From Methylocaldum szegediense (GTDB taxonomy: Bacteria; Pseudomonadota; Gammaproteobacteria; Methylococcales; Methylococcaceae): a stretch of DNA of 64,000 nucleotides. Position numbers and translations under genes: made by a program. The first letter of the stretch is position 1, and the number at the start of each line of letters is the position of its first letter. Below, one piece after another: positions 25,259-33,648 of this stretch. Location of the stretch: assembly GCF_949769195.1 (NCBI RefSeq), contig NZ_OX458333.1, positions 1 to 64,000 of the forward strand. Reading direction: 5' to 3'. A model generated the notes under the pieces. It saw only the letters and a list, made by a program, of their open reading frames with translations, ran no database searches and was not told where the DNA came from.

Positions 25259-25582
25259 TCAAACGCTGAAACTTTCGCCGCAACCGCACTGGGCCTTAAC
25301 GTTGGGGTTGTTGAACTTGAAGCCTTCGTTCAAGCCTTCGCGTACGTAATCCAGTTCGGTTCCATCGAGGTAGACGAGGCTTTTCGGGTCGACGACCAGA
25401 GTGACGCCGAAACTCTCGAAAGTGCGATCTTCCGGCGCGGGCTCATCGACGAACTCCAGGGCATAAGCGAGGCCGGAACACCCGGAGGTCTTGACGGCCA
25501 CCCTAAGCCCCAGACCGGTGCCGCGGGCGGCGAGGTGTTTCTGCACCTGGCGCGCGGCTTTTTCGGTCAAGGTTACTGCCAT
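25259..25582 (-). CDS. iscA: IscA-type A-type carrier protein
   Basis: A 107-residue A-type carrier. [19 protein letters not shown] opens it; the three cluster-ligand cysteines are in [14 protein letters not shown] and the C-terminal AQCGCGESF (CxC). It accepts clusters from IscU and passes [4Fe-4S] units to targets. The second A-type gene next to it (25611) differs, so the operon codes for two carriers in tandem. Confidence 0.94.
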   Translation of the reverse strand: MAVTLTEKAARQVQKHLAARGTGLGLRVAVKTSGCSGLAYALEFVDEPAPEDRTFESFGVTLVVDPKSLVYLDGTELDYVREGLNEGFKFNNPNVKAQCGCGESFSV

Positions 25583-25610
25583 GATCGGAACTCCCCTTGT
25601 CGTCGAAAAT

Positions 25611-26003
25611 TTACTGGGATGAGCAGCCGGAAGCGGCGACCGAGAACGAGCTGCCGCAGCTGCACGTCGAAGCGGCGTTCGGGTTCTTTATCACGAAGCG
25701 CGATCCTTCCAATCCTTCCTGGTAGTCGATTTCGGCACCGGCCAGATATTGCAGGCTGGCTGGGTCGACCATGAGGATCACGCCGTCGGTCTCAACCGTG
25801 GTGTCGTCATCGCCGACGACCTCCTCGAAGGTGAAGCCGTACTGAAAGCCGGAACAGCCGCCGCCGGAGACGTAGACCCTGAGTTTCAAGTCCGGATTGC
25901 CTTCTTCGGCGATCAGCTCGGCGACTTTGGCAGCCGCTTTATGGGTGAACACAAGGGGAGGGGCGGGCGGGGTTAGGTCCTGAATCTCAACCACAGCACT
26001 CAT
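25611..26003 (-). CDS. ErpA-like A-type Fe-S carrier
   Basis: A 130-residue HesB/ErpA-like protein with cysteines in [16 protein letters not shown] and the C-terminal [12 protein letters not shown] (CxC). [22 protein letters not shown]-type sequence is present ([20 protein letters not shown]), matching ErpA closely. It carries an N-terminal extension ([12 protein letters not shown]) and a short Cys-containing tail (ASGCSSQ). In E. coli erpA is away from isc; here it is inside, between iscU and iscA. Confidence 0.92.
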   Translation of the reverse strand: MSAVVEIQDLTPPAPPLVFTHKAAAKVAELIAEEGNPDLKLRVYVSGGGCSGFQYGFTFEEVVGDDDTTVETDGVILMVDPASLQYLAGAEIDYQEGLEGSRFVIKNPNAASTCSCGSSFSVAASGCSSQ

Positions 26004-26018
26004 GACACTCTCCTCGTT

Positions 26019-26438
26019 TCATGCGGCGGATTTGCAAACGTCGTAGCCGGCCTCGGCGGTTCGGCTCTTCGCCCGGTAATCGTTGACGGCGGCCTTAATC
26101 GCATCCTCGGCGAGAACCGAGCAATGGATTTTCACCGGCGGCAGGGCAAGAGCCTCGGCGATCTCGGTGTTCTTGATGGCCAACGCTTCCTCGACAGTCT
26201 TGCCCTTGACCCACTCGGTTACCAGTGAACTGGAGGCGATCGCCGAGCCGCAGCCGTAGGTCTTAAACTTGGCGTCTTCGATCACGCCTTGGTCATTGAC
26301 CTTGATCTGCAGTTTCATCACGTCGCCGCAGGCGGGTGCTCCGACGACGCCCGTGCCTACGCCTTTTTCATCCTTGTCGAAGGAGCCGACATTGCGGGGG
26401 TTTTCGTAGTGATCGATGACTTTTTCGTTGTACGCCAT
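26019..26438 (-). CDS. iscU: Fe-S scaffold protein IscU
   Basis: A 139-residue scaffold. Starts MAYNEKVIDHYENPRNVGS; the three cluster-binding cysteines lie in GAPACGDVMKLQI, KTYGCGSAIASSSLVTEW and PPVKIHCSVLAEDAI; LPPVK is the HscA-binding loop. This is the short ISC-type scaffold, not the three-domain NifU. The inner ATG at 26438 has a GGAGACC site before it; the ATG four codons upstream is less likely. Confidence 0.96.
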   Translation of the reverse strand: MAYNEKVIDHYENPRNVGSFDKDEKGVGTGVVGAPACGDVMKLQIKVNDQGVIEDAKFKTYGCGSAIASSSLVTEWVKGKTVEEALAIKNTEIAEALALPPVKIHCSVLAEDAIKAAVNDYRAKSRTAEAGYDVCKSAA

Positions 26439-26474
26439 GGTGGTCTCCAATTGGTGAAGTTTGACGATGTTCGC

Positions 26475-27692
26475 TCAATGCGCGGCGGCCCATTGAACCG
26501 AGTTGAGATCGATGCCTTCCTTGTACATCTCCCACAACGGAGACAGGTCGCGCAGTCGGTCGACTTTTTCCTTGATCAGGGAGATCGCGTAATCGATTTC
26601 TTCTTCGGTGGTGTAGCGCCCGATCGTGAACCGGATGGAACTGTGCGCCAGCTCGTCGCTGCGCCCCAGCGCGCGGAGAACGTAGGAAGGTTCGAGGCTG
26701 GCGGACGTACAGGCGGAACCGCTCGAAACGGCAATGTCCTTCAGCGCCATCATCAAGGATTCGCCTTCGACATAGTTGAAGCTGACGTTGAGGTTGTGGG
26801 GAATCCTCTGTTCAAGATCGCCGTTGATATAAACCTCTTCGATGTCCTTGATGGCGGCGAGCAGCTTGTCCCTGAGTTTCCGGATGCGTTTCGTTTCCTC
26901 CGCCATTTCCTCGCGGGCCAAACGGAAGGCTTCGCCCATGCCGACAATCTGGTGGGTGGCCAAGGTGCCGGAACGCAAGCCGCGCTCATGGCCACCACCG
27001 TGCATCATCGCCTTAAGCCGCACGCGCGGTTGGCGCCGCACGTAGAGGGCGCCGATGCCTTTGGGGCCGTAAGTCTTGTGAGCGGAAAACGACATCAGGT
27101 CGACCGGTAGTTTGGAGAGGTCGATTTCGACCTTACCGGTGGATTGCGCGGCATCGACATGGAAAATCACGCCTTTCTCGCGGCAGATAGCGCCGATAGC
27201 GGCGATGTCCTGAATCACGCCGATCTCGTTGTTGACGTGCATCACCGAGGCGAGAATCGTGTCAGGACGGATTGCTGCACGGAATGCATCCAGATCGAGG
27301 AGGCCGTTGGGAAGGGGATCAAGGTAGGTGACTTCGAAACCCTGGGCTTCCAGTTCCCGCATGGTGTCAAGCACCGCCTTGTGTTCGGTCTTGACGGTGA
27401 TGAGATGTCGCCCCTTGGTCTGGTAAAAATAGGCCGCGCCTTTGATCGCCAGGTTGTCCGACTCGGTCGCGCCGGAGGTCCAGACGATTTCTTTGGGATC
27501 GGCATTGACCAGGTTCGCGACCTCGGCCCGGGCTTCTTCAACGGCCTTTTCGGCAGCCCAGCCGAAGCTATGGGAGCGGCTGGCCGGATTGCCGAACACC
27601 TCGGTCAGAAAGGGAATCATTTTCTCCGCCACGCGCGGATCAACCGGGGTCGTCGCCGAATAATCGAGATAAATCGGTAGTTTCACGGACAT
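26475..27692 (-). CDS. iscS: Cysteine desulfurase IscS
   Basis: A 405-residue PLP enzyme giving sulfur from cysteine. [39 protein letters not shown] (PLP lysine) and [21 protein letters not shown] (catalytic Cys) are textbook; the end [15 protein letters not shown] is IscS-specific, not NifS. Start ATG at 27692 after a GGAGA site. First gene of the 16-gene operon. No iscR precedes it; instead a sigma-54 promoter and NifA-type site lie upstream, so nitrogen status rather than IscR seems to control it. Confidence 0.96.
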   Translation of the reverse strand: MSVKLPIYLDYSATTPVDPRVAEKMIPFLTEVFGNPASRSHSFGWAAEKAVEEARAEVANLVNADPKEIVWTSGATESDNLAIKGAAYFYQTKGRHLITVKTEHKAVLDTMRELEAQGFEVTYLDPLPNGLLDLDAFRAAIRPDTILASVMHVNNEIGVIQDIAAIGAICREKGVIFHVDAAQSTGKVEIDLSKLPVDLMSFSAHKTYGPKGIGALYVRRQPRVRLKAMMHGGGHERGLRSGTLATHQIVGMGEAFRLAREEMAEETKRIRKLRDKLLAAIKDIEEVYINGDLEQRIPHNLNVSFNYVEGESLMMALKDIAVSSGSACTSASLEPSYVLRALGRSDELAHSSIRFTIGRYTTEEEIDYAISLIKEKVDRLRDLSPLWEMYKEGIDLNSVQWAAAH

Positions 27693-27771
27693 TGGTTTCT
27701 CCGGGTTCACTCTGGCAAAAGACGGTCCGCTCACTCCGAGCGGTCGGTCTTGTCGGCTTACCTCCGATCAA

Positions 27772-27786
27772 GCAAGGGCCGTACCA
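27772..27786 (-). promoter_or_regulatory. Sigma-54 (-24/-12) promoter of the isc-nif operon
   Basis: On the minus strand the sequence reads TTGGTACGGCCCTTGCTTG: GG (27785-27784) and GC (27773-27772) with exactly ten bases between, fitting TGGCAC-N5-TTGC with one change (T for C after GG). It lies about 80 bases before the iscS start. Confidence 0.75.
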
Positions 27787-27852
27787 ATGCGGGGTGAAGT
27801 GTGTAAGCGATTGAACGAAAAAGAAAAAAGTAGACGACGGCGAGGTACGGCT

Positions 27853-27868
27853 TTGTCAGGTTTTCTAC
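27853..27868. promoter_or_regulatory. NifA upstream activator site 1
   Basis: TGT-CAGGTTTTCT-ACA, a perfect TGT-N10-ACA, about 70-85 bases upstream of the -24 element of the iscS promoter. Spacing fits NifA activation through DNA looping. Confidence 0.75.
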
Positions 27869-28032
27869 AAACCCTCCCGCAATCGATCGATGCAAGACAC
27901 TTGCCGCGATGTTCGAGGTCCAGCTTTTTCGGTTCGTGAAAGGCGGTTCTGCCCGCTAGCCTCCGGAATCGAGGCGCCTTTTCGTTCCGGGGCCGTGGCG
28001 GTCAGCCCTTGGGAAGAGTGGCTTCTGGCTTT

Positions 28033-28048
28033 TGTCACGTTCGCTACA
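28033..28048. promoter_or_regulatory. NifA upstream activator site 2
   Basis: TGT-CACGTTCGCT-ACA, a second perfect TGT-N10-ACA, about 110-125 bases upstream of the -24 element that faces the large oxidoreductase gene. The site is symmetric and could also serve iscS. Confidence 0.75.
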
Positions 28049-28155
28049 AAAATGTTCGAGTCGCCTTAAGTTCGTAACAAAGGTAACAAGCGCCTGCGCT
28101 CGAGCGATCAGCCGAAAAGCTCGTTCGTCCGTGGTTTGGCCGGGTAAGAGGCCGA

Positions 28156-28170
28156 TGGCATGTCTCCTGC
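28156..28170 (+). promoter_or_regulatory. Sigma-54 promoter of the Nfn-like oxidoreductase gene
   Basis: TGGCATGTCTCCTGC: GG at 28157-28158 and GC at 28169-28170 with ten bases between, close to TGGCAC-N5-TTGC. The expected transcription start near 28182 makes the ATG at 28216 a better gene start than those at 28171 or 28192. Confidence 0.75.
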
Positions 28171-28215
28171 TTGATAAGGGCCAAATTCCGCATGAATCAA
28201 GGGGTAAATTCGGTC

Positions 28216-31200
28216 ATGAATCCTACGCAGCGTTGCGCCACGGTCGGCGAACCCATCGCTCAGCGAGACTTCACGCTGGGTATCCCCGGCTTCAGCTATC
28301 GGGATTTGTACGATCCGGCGAGCCTTAAGGCACTTTACGAGGTTTTCGTTCAAACTTTGGCAGAGGAAGCGCCCGAGGTTTACCAGGTCTATGACGCCTG
28401 CCGCAACGATGAGGACGGTAAGCTGGCTCCCACTGCAGTCGCCGACGCGCTGCTCAAGACGGCGCCTTATCTCGCCCGTTTCGTCGCGCGCCTTTTCAAC
28501 GTGGAAGCTGAGCGCGAGGCTCAACGGAACGCCGCGGCCCGCGAATTCGAGAGCGTTTTTGCCTACAAGAACACGGTAGTTAAGCGTGCCGCCCAGAAAT
28601 TCGACGCCCAGGCTTTGGCTACTTTCGACATCGCGGAACTCGATGCCGCCATCAATGACCTGAGGCGGACCTGCCTCGCGGAGGATGAGCGTGCTCTCGA
28701 TCCCGAGCAGGGGCTCGCCACGATAGCCGTTCGACTGGATACACTGGCGAAGCGTTATCAGGCGACAGCCAAGGGCGAAGCTGACACCAATGGCGCCGAT
28801 GCCGAGGCTGCCGAGCTGCGTCGGTTCCTCGAAGCCGACGACTCCGCCCGTATGCGTTTTGCAGCGGCTTTGGCGGAATCGGAACAGCGAGACTTCGTTG
28901 AGGCGCTAGTCGAGGTCGTGGAACGCTGGACCTATGCCGCCCTCAACCATCCGACCATCCGCGTGAAGGTCGCCGATTGGGTTTCCTTCAAGCAGCCGGA
29001 ACGCATCGATTACGAGCATCTGGTCGAATGCCGAGCGGAGCCGCGTGATGGCTACGACGTTCTGGTCGGTCCTCTCGACAAACGCCGCCGGCGCGACGGG
29101 TTCCAGTTGACCGATTCGCGCGCCTCCAGCCGCGAAGTCCATTACGAGGTGGATCGCTGCGTTATCTGTCACGAGCGCGACAACGATTACTGCTCCAAAG
29201 GGCAGCGTACCAAGGATGGCGGGTTCCGCCGCAATCCGTTGGATGTGACCCAGATCGGCTGTCCTTTGGAGGAACGCATTTCGGAAGCCTTCACCCTGAA
29301 ACGGCAGGGGGACAATATCGCCGCCCTGGCCATGATTGTGGCCGACAATCCCATGGCTCCCGGCACCGGCCACCGCATCTGCAATGAATGCATGAAGGCC
29401 TGTGTGTTCCAGCGGGTCACTGAGCCGGTCAACATCCCGCAGGTGGAGACCAATATCCTGACCGATGTGCTGTTCATGCCGTACGGCTTCGAGATCTACA
29501 GCCTCCTAACCCGGTGGAACCCGCTGAACCTGAAACGACCTTATGCCCTGCCTTACAACGGGAAGAAGGTGTTGGTGGTGGGGCTAGGACCGGCCGGTTA
29601 CACGCTGTCTCACTACCTCCTCAACGAAGGTTTCGGCGTCGCGGCCATCGACGCCCTGAAGATCGAGCCTCTGCCCGAAGAACTGACCGGAAAGGACGTC
29701 GGGCTTCCCGAGGCGGTGGACGATTTTCACATGCTGTACGAGAACCTCGACGAGCGCATCCTGATGGGCTTCGGCGGCGTCGCCGAGTACGGCATTACCG
29801 TGCGTTGGGACAAGAATTTTCTTAAGGTGATTTACCTGACCCTGGTCCGGCGCCGGAACTTCAGTCTCTACGGCGGAGTACGGCTGGGCAGCACATTGTC
29901 CATCGACGATGCTTGGGATCTGGGCTTCGATCATATCGCCATCGCCAGCGGTGCCGGCAAGCCCACGATGATCGGCCTCAAGAACAATCTCGCGCGTGGC
30001 ATCCGCAAGGCCTCGGATTTTCTCATGGCCTTGCAGCTGTCCGGGGCGGCGAAACAGTCCTCGCTCTCCAATCTCCAGGTACGACTGCCGGCCGGTGTGA
30101 TCGGGGGAGGGCTCACCGCCATCGACGCGGTAACGGAGCTCCTGGCGTATTACCCGGTTCAAGTGGAAAAAACGCTGGATCGCTACGAGCATCTCGTCAT
30201 GCGGTATGGGGAAACCAAGGTGCGCTCGCGCTTCGACGCCGAAGAGCTCGCCATCTTGGACGAATTCCTGGAGCACGGTCGAGCGATTCGTGCCGAGCGC
30301 TGGCGCGCCGAAGCTGTCGGGGAGACGCCCGATTTCGAGCCGCTCATCCGGCAATGGGGCGGCGTCACCCTGTTTTATCGCAAGGGCATGAACGATTCCC
30401 CGGCCTATCGCCAAAACCATGAAGAGATCATTAAGGCGATGGAGGAAGGATTAGCCTTCGCCGAGGGCATGAATCCGGTCGAGGCGATTACGGATGAATA
30501 CGGTCACCTAAAGGCGGTGCGTTTCGAAAAGCTCGTCAAACGCGATGACGGGCGTTGGGTTGACTCGGGCGAACAGCCGATCGTGCCTATGCGTACCCTC
30601 CTGGTCGCCGCCGGCACCGCGCCGAACACCATCTACGAAAACGAATTTCCGGGCACGTTCCAGCTTGACGGTAATTTCTTCCAACGCTTCGAACCCGTCT
30701 GGAACGAAAACGGCGAACTGCAAATGGAAGCCAGGAATGGGTGGGGCATGCCGAAAGAAATGGCTCCGGCGCCTTTCACCTCCTACGGCAAGAATGGGAA
30801 ATACATTACTTACTACGGCGACAATCACCCCGTCTACGCCGGAAACGTGGTGAAGGCTATGGCAAGCGCCAAGGACGGCTACCCTTACGTGGTCAAGTTG
30901 TTCGAGGACGAGCTTCGGCGTCTCGACGATGCGGGACAAGGCGAGCGCGACGCGGAACTTGCGGCGTTTCAGGCGAAGTTGGACCAATTGTTGACGGCCA
31001 AGGTCGTCGAGGTCAAACGGCTGACACCCTCCATCGTTGAGATCGTCATCAAGGCACCTATGGCTGCGCGCAAGTTCCGGCCGGGTCAGTTCTACCGGGT
31101 GCAGAACTTCGAGTCCTACGCACCTCGGCTGAACGGCACCTCTCTGGCAACGGAGGGTATCGCGCTTACCGGTGCTTGGGTGGACCGGGAAAAAGGTTTG

Positions 31201-31977
31201 GTCGGCGTCATCGCCTTGGAGATGGGCACTTCCTCGCGCCTCTGCGCGACCTGGAAGCCTGGCGATCCGATCGTGCTGATGGGGCCGACCGGCGCGCCTA
31301 CTGAGATTCCGAAGGGCGAAACCGTGCTCCTACTCGGGGGCGGCTTGGGCAATGCCGTGCTGTTCTCCATCGGCAAGGCGCTCCGCGAGAACGGCAACCG
31401 GGTCCTTTACTTCGCCGGCTATCGCAGCGCCCAGGATGTGTTCAAGGTTAAGGAAATCGAGGACGCTTCGGACGTGATCGTCTGGTCGGTGGACAAGGGC
31501 AGAGGTAGCACCCCGATTCCGACCACGCGCCCGCAGGACAAATCCTTTGTCGGCAATATCGTCGAGGCTATGGTCGCCTACGCTACCGGAGCCTTGGGGG
31601 AGACTCCTATCCCGCTCGATGCTGCCGACCGCATTATCGCGATCGGTTCGGACCGCATGATGGCCGCGGTCAAGGCGGCGCGGTTCGGGGTGCTGCGGCC
31701 GTATCTCAAGGAAAACCACATCGCCATAGGCTCTATCAACTCGCCCATGCAATGCATGATGAAAGGCGTATGCGCCCAGTGCATGTGCAAACAGACCGAT
31801 CCGGAGACCGGCAAGGAACGCTTTGTTTACACCTGCTTCAATCAGGACCAGGACTTGGATCAGGTGGATTTCCCGCATCTCAATGCCCGATTGCGACAGA
31901 ACATAACCCTAGAAAAAGTGTCGAATTTATGGCTCGACTACCTTTTCGAGACGCATCCGATGCCACGGGTTGAATAA
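28216..31977 (+). CDS. NfnB-NfnA-like fused flavoprotein oxidoreductase, nif-regulated
   Basis: A 1253-residue fusion. Residues ~1-300 are a helical region I do not recognise. Then come cysteines C315-x2-C318-x7-C326 and C389-x2-C392-x3-C396, possible Fe-S ligands. They precede a GltD/NfnB-like two-Rossmann flavoprotein with VGLGPAG at 455-461 (FAD) and GGGLTAID at 630-637 (pyridine nucleotide). From ~925 a PyrK/NfnA-like ferredoxin reductase domain follows: FRPGQF (954), LLGGGLGNA (~1039) and a [2Fe-2S] set C1180, C1186, C1189, C1207. NfnAB bifurcates electrons between NADPH, NAD and ferredoxin as two subunits; here both halves are in one chain. Its sigma-54/NifA promoter points to nitrogen fixation, perhaps as reductant supply. 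Bifurcation is inferred. Confidence 0.82.
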   Translation: MNPTQRCATVGEPIAQRDFTLGIPGFSYRDLYDPASLKALYEVFVQTLAEEAPEVYQVYDACRNDEDGKLAPTAVADALLKTAPYLARFVARLFNVEAEREAQRNAAAREFESVFAYKNTVVKRAAQKFDAQALATFDIAELDAAINDLRRTCLAEDERALDPEQGLATIAVRLDTLAKRYQATAKGEADTNGADAEAAELRRFLEADDSARMRFAAALAESEQRDFVEALVEVVERWTYAALNHPTIRVKVADWVSFKQPERIDYEHLVECRAEPRDGYDVLVGPLDKRRRRDGFQLTDSRASSREVHYEVDRCVICHERDNDYCSKGQRTKDGGFRRNPLDVTQIGCPLEERISEAFTLKRQGDNIAALAMIVADNPMAPGTGHRICNECMKACVFQRVTEPVNIPQVETNILTDVLFMPYGFEIYSLLTRWNPLNLKRPYALPYNGKKVLVVGLGPAGYTLSHYLLNEGFGVAAIDALKIEPLPEELTGKDVGLPEAVDDFHMLYENLDERILMGFGGVAEYGITVRWDKNFLKVIYLTLVRRRNFSLYGGVRLGSTLSIDDAWDLGFDHIAIASGAGKPTMIGLKNNLARGIRKASDFLMALQLSGAAKQSSLSNLQVRLPAGVIGGGLTAIDAVTELLAYYPVQVEKTLDRYEHLVMRYGETKVRSRFDAEELAILDEFLEHGRAIRAERWRAEAVGETPDFEPLIRQWGGVTLFYRKGMNDSPAYRQNHEEIIKAMEEGLAFAEGMNPVEAITDEYGHLKAVRFEKLVKRDDGRWVDSGEQPIVPMRTLLVAAGTAPNTIYENEFPGTFQLDGNFFQRFEPVWNENGELQMEARNGWGMPKEMAPAPFTSYGKNGKYITYYGDNHPVYAGNVVKAMASAKDGYPYVVKLFEDELRRLDDAGQGERDAELAAFQAKLDQLLTAKVVEVKRLTPSIVEIVIKAPMAARKFRPGQFYRVQNFESYAPRLNGTSLATEGIALTGAWVDREKGLVGVIALEMGTSSRLCATWKPGDPIVLMGPTGAPTEIPKGETVLLLGGGLGNAVLFSIGKALRENGNRVLYFAGYRSAQDVFKVKEIEDASDVIVWSVDKGRGSTPIPTTRPQDKSFVGNIVEAMVAYATGALGETPIPLDAADRIIAIGSDRMMAAVKAARFGVLRPYLKENHIAIGSINSPMQCMMKGVCAQCMCKQTDPETGKERFVYTCFNQDQDLDQVDFPHLNARLRQNITLEKVSNLWLDYLFETHPMPRVE

Positions 31978-31997
31978 CGGTCGTTTGAGGCATCGCT

Positions 31998-32246
31998 ATG
32001 TACATCTGCATCTGCAAGGCGGTTACCGAAAGCCAGATCTGCGAGGCAATTCGTTCGGGGGCATGCACGCGCAAAGCGATCACCGACTGCCTCAAGGTCG
32101 GCACGGCTTGCGGTAAGTGCAATCGCGAGATTCGTGATCTCTTGCGAAATGCCCAATCGACAAGCGGCGATACCCGGAGACCGAGGGCGGGCCGGGAGAT
32201 GCCTTACGGACGCTACGCGGGCGGCGGCGCGGAGGTCGGTTTGTAG
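31998..32246 (+). CDS. Bfd-like [2Fe-2S] protein
   Basis: An 82-residue protein of the bacterioferritin-associated ferredoxin (BFD) family. MYICICKAVTESQICEAIRSGACTRKAI and the later VGTACGKCNREIRDLL give the C-x-C ... C-x2-C ligand set. The C-terminal ~30 residues are an Arg/Gly-rich tail. It follows the Nfn-like gene by 20 bases and is probably cotranscribed. Related BFD domains also occur in NifU (its middle part), so a nif-linked cluster or electron carrier role is plausible besides iron release from bacterioferritin. Confidence 0.85.
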   Translation: MYICICKAVTESQICEAIRSGACTRKAITDCLKVGTACGKCNREIRDLLRNAQSTSGDTRRPRAGREMPYGRYAGGGAEVGL

Positions 32247-32359
32247 TTGACGGCTGTTTGGATTTTAACGGCGGCGCCCGCAATCAGTGATGGCGGGTCG
32301 GCAAGAGACGAAGCCGTTGTCCAATGCTGCGGAATGGTGTTGGTGTTCGCCATGTTTTG

Positions 32360-32401
32360 CCGCGAAACGGTTGTTAGGTCGCTGTTTCGCGGTCTTTTTT
32401 C
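32360..32401 (+). terminator. Terminator of the oxidoreductase-Bfd operon
   Basis: CCGCGAAAC (32360-32368) pairs perfectly with GTTTCGCGG (32384-32392), then TCTTTTTTC. It stands 114 bases after the Bfd stop. Confidence 0.75.
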
Positions 32402-32413
32402 TCGGCATAAGTT

Positions 32414-32438
32414 CGTTTCTATTGTTTCCATAGAAACG
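32414..32438. repeat. Inverted repeat before the small membrane protein gene
   Basis: CGTTTCTAT (32414-32422) and ATAGAAACG (32430-32438) flank a 7-base centre. Placed between a terminator and a gene start it could be an operator; the same CGTTTC/GAAACG words occur in the terminator next to it. Confidence 0.5.
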
Positions 32439-32550
32439 CATTATGCAAAAAGAGAAAAGCGATTATTTCCTAGGTGTTCGCAAAAATGGTGAGCACAAGC
32501 CCGAAGTTTCCGCTATGATTATTTCCGAAAGCTAAATGATGGAGGTTGAT

Positions 32551-32760
32551 ATGCATATTTTGTTGCTTCTTGGGATCATCCCGTTCGTGCTGCTGTTCCT
32601 GGCGATAGGCTTCTTCGTTTTGATGACGATGGTGTCCGCTATTGTTGAGTTTCCTGTGATCGTGCTCTTGTTGATGGTGCTGATCGGCGTGGGTCTTGTA
32701 GCCCGTAAAGTCCTGCCGAATCTCAACAAGAAGCAGCACACCTTATGCGAACAGATGTAA
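32551..32760 (+). CDS. Small membrane protein of unknown function
   Basis: A 69-residue protein with two hydrophobic segments (about 2-28, HILLLLGIIPFVLLFLAIGFF, and 30-53, IVEFPVIVLLLMVLIGVGLV) and a basic C-terminal end (RKVLPNLNKKQHTLCEQM). I know no family for it. The ATG at 32551 has GGAGG six bases before it; an ATG at 32536 also exists. It stands as a single gene between two terminators, so it has its own promoter. Confidence 0.7.
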   Translation: MHILLLLGIIPFVLLFLAIGFFVLMTMVSAIVEFPVIVLLLMVLIGVGLVARKVLPNLNKKQHTLCEQM

Positions 32761-32784
32761 GACTTCCGTATCTTTTCACGATTG

Positions 32785-32823
32785 ACAAATCCCAGCCGTA
32801 ACGACTGGGATTTGTTGTTTTTG
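32785..32823 (+). terminator. Terminator after the small membrane protein gene
   Basis: ACAAATCCCAG (32785-32795) pairs with CTGGGATTTGT (32805-32815) around a 9-base loop, followed by TGTTTTTGG. Strong intrinsic terminator 24 bases after the stop. Confidence 0.85.
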
Positions 32824-32842
32824 GCACCCCGAAAAACGCTTT

Positions 32843-32858
32843 TGTCGTCTTTCGCACA
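32843..32858. promoter_or_regulatory. NifA upstream activator site 3
   Basis: TGT-CGTCTTTCGC-ACA, a perfect TGT-N10-ACA, about 45-60 bases upstream of a sigma-54 -24 element. It shares TGTC at the left end with the two sites near iscS. Confidence 0.7.
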
Positions 32859-32900
32859 GCCGGACGGCGACCTCCACTTAATAAATCAATAAGATGAACA

Positions 32901-32915
32901 TGGCATTGCCATTGC
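32901..32915 (+). promoter_or_regulatory. Sigma-54 promoter of the unknown gene at 33047
   Basis: TGGCATTGCCATTGC: GG 32902-32903, ten bases, GC 32914-32915. Close to consensus (TGGCAT-N4-TTGCTT). The expected start of transcription is near 32927, about 120 bases before the best gene start. Confidence 0.75.
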
Positions 32916-33046
32916 TTGATTCTTATCGGATCGGGTAATGGGATTGAGCATGAGATCGAGCTAACAATGCCGGCACGATCGGCATCCGACGGTTTCCACA
33001 TTCGGCGATGAACCCTACGCTGCGACTGCAACGCTGGGAGGATGAG

Positions 33047-33424
33047 ATGGAAACGATCGAGTCGATGGTGAAAGCGTGCCAGCCTTTGGGGGACGCCATC
33101 TGTGCGCGGTTGATCAGGGAAATCCATGAATTGGGCTTTCTGCCGGAGCAGATTGCGGCAACGCCGGTTTACCGCGAGGCCCGCTTCGAAAACAGCCGTG
33201 ACCCTTTCAGCGGTCAGTATACTTTGTGTGCCTATTGGCATAGTCCGAAAGGACATCGGGTGGGCGAATTGAAATTTCACGCCGACGGCAGCTTTTTCGC
33301 CGAATATGACGTGTGTCTTCCCCATCCCAAAGACCCGCGCTGGTTCGTAGAAGCTGTGGTCGCTTGGGGACGTGGCGACGTGATCAAATCGGAACCGAAG
33401 CTTTTGCCGGCGCTCGGAGACTGA
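33047..33424 (+). CDS. Unknown protein under NifA/sigma-54 control
   Basis: A 125-residue soluble protein I cannot assign. It has a helical first half (SMVKACQPLGDAICARLIREIHELGFLPEQI) and a beta-rich second half (YTLCAYWHSPKGHRVGELKFHADGSFFAEYDVCLPHP). Two Cys and several His are possible metal ligands. The ATG at 33047 has GGGAGG five bases before it; the ATG at 33008 has no such site. Its promoter carries a sigma-54 element and NifA site, so it is probably a nitrogen fixation gene without a known function. Confidence 0.72.
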   Translation: METIESMVKACQPLGDAICARLIREIHELGFLPEQIAATPVYREARFENSRDPFSGQYTLCAYWHSPKGHRVGELKFHADGSFFAEYDVCLPHPKDPRWFVEAVVAWGRGDVIKSEPKLLPALGD

Positions 33425-33648
33425 TCGGGCATCGGCGCCTAGAGGCTAATGGATTGGGCTGTTTTCCGACGAGTCATCTCTGGGTCAAGGTTTAAGGGCA
33501 GCGTCACTCATTTGAGGAGGCGAAGCCTGATCGAAGAGCGAGCTCTGCGGGTAACTTGAGGCGCCTCCCTCCGCAAGGGATTGTGGCCCTAGCCCGTTCC
33601 GAGCCGTTAGTCCGCACCTTCGTACCTGAGCGAGCCATCAGGCAGGCT

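Noticed and set aside
29584-30420. 278-codon minus-strand frame inside the large oxidoreductase gene
   Set aside because: Antisense of a long gene with clear FAD and nucleotide motifs; long antisense frames are expected in GC-rich codons.
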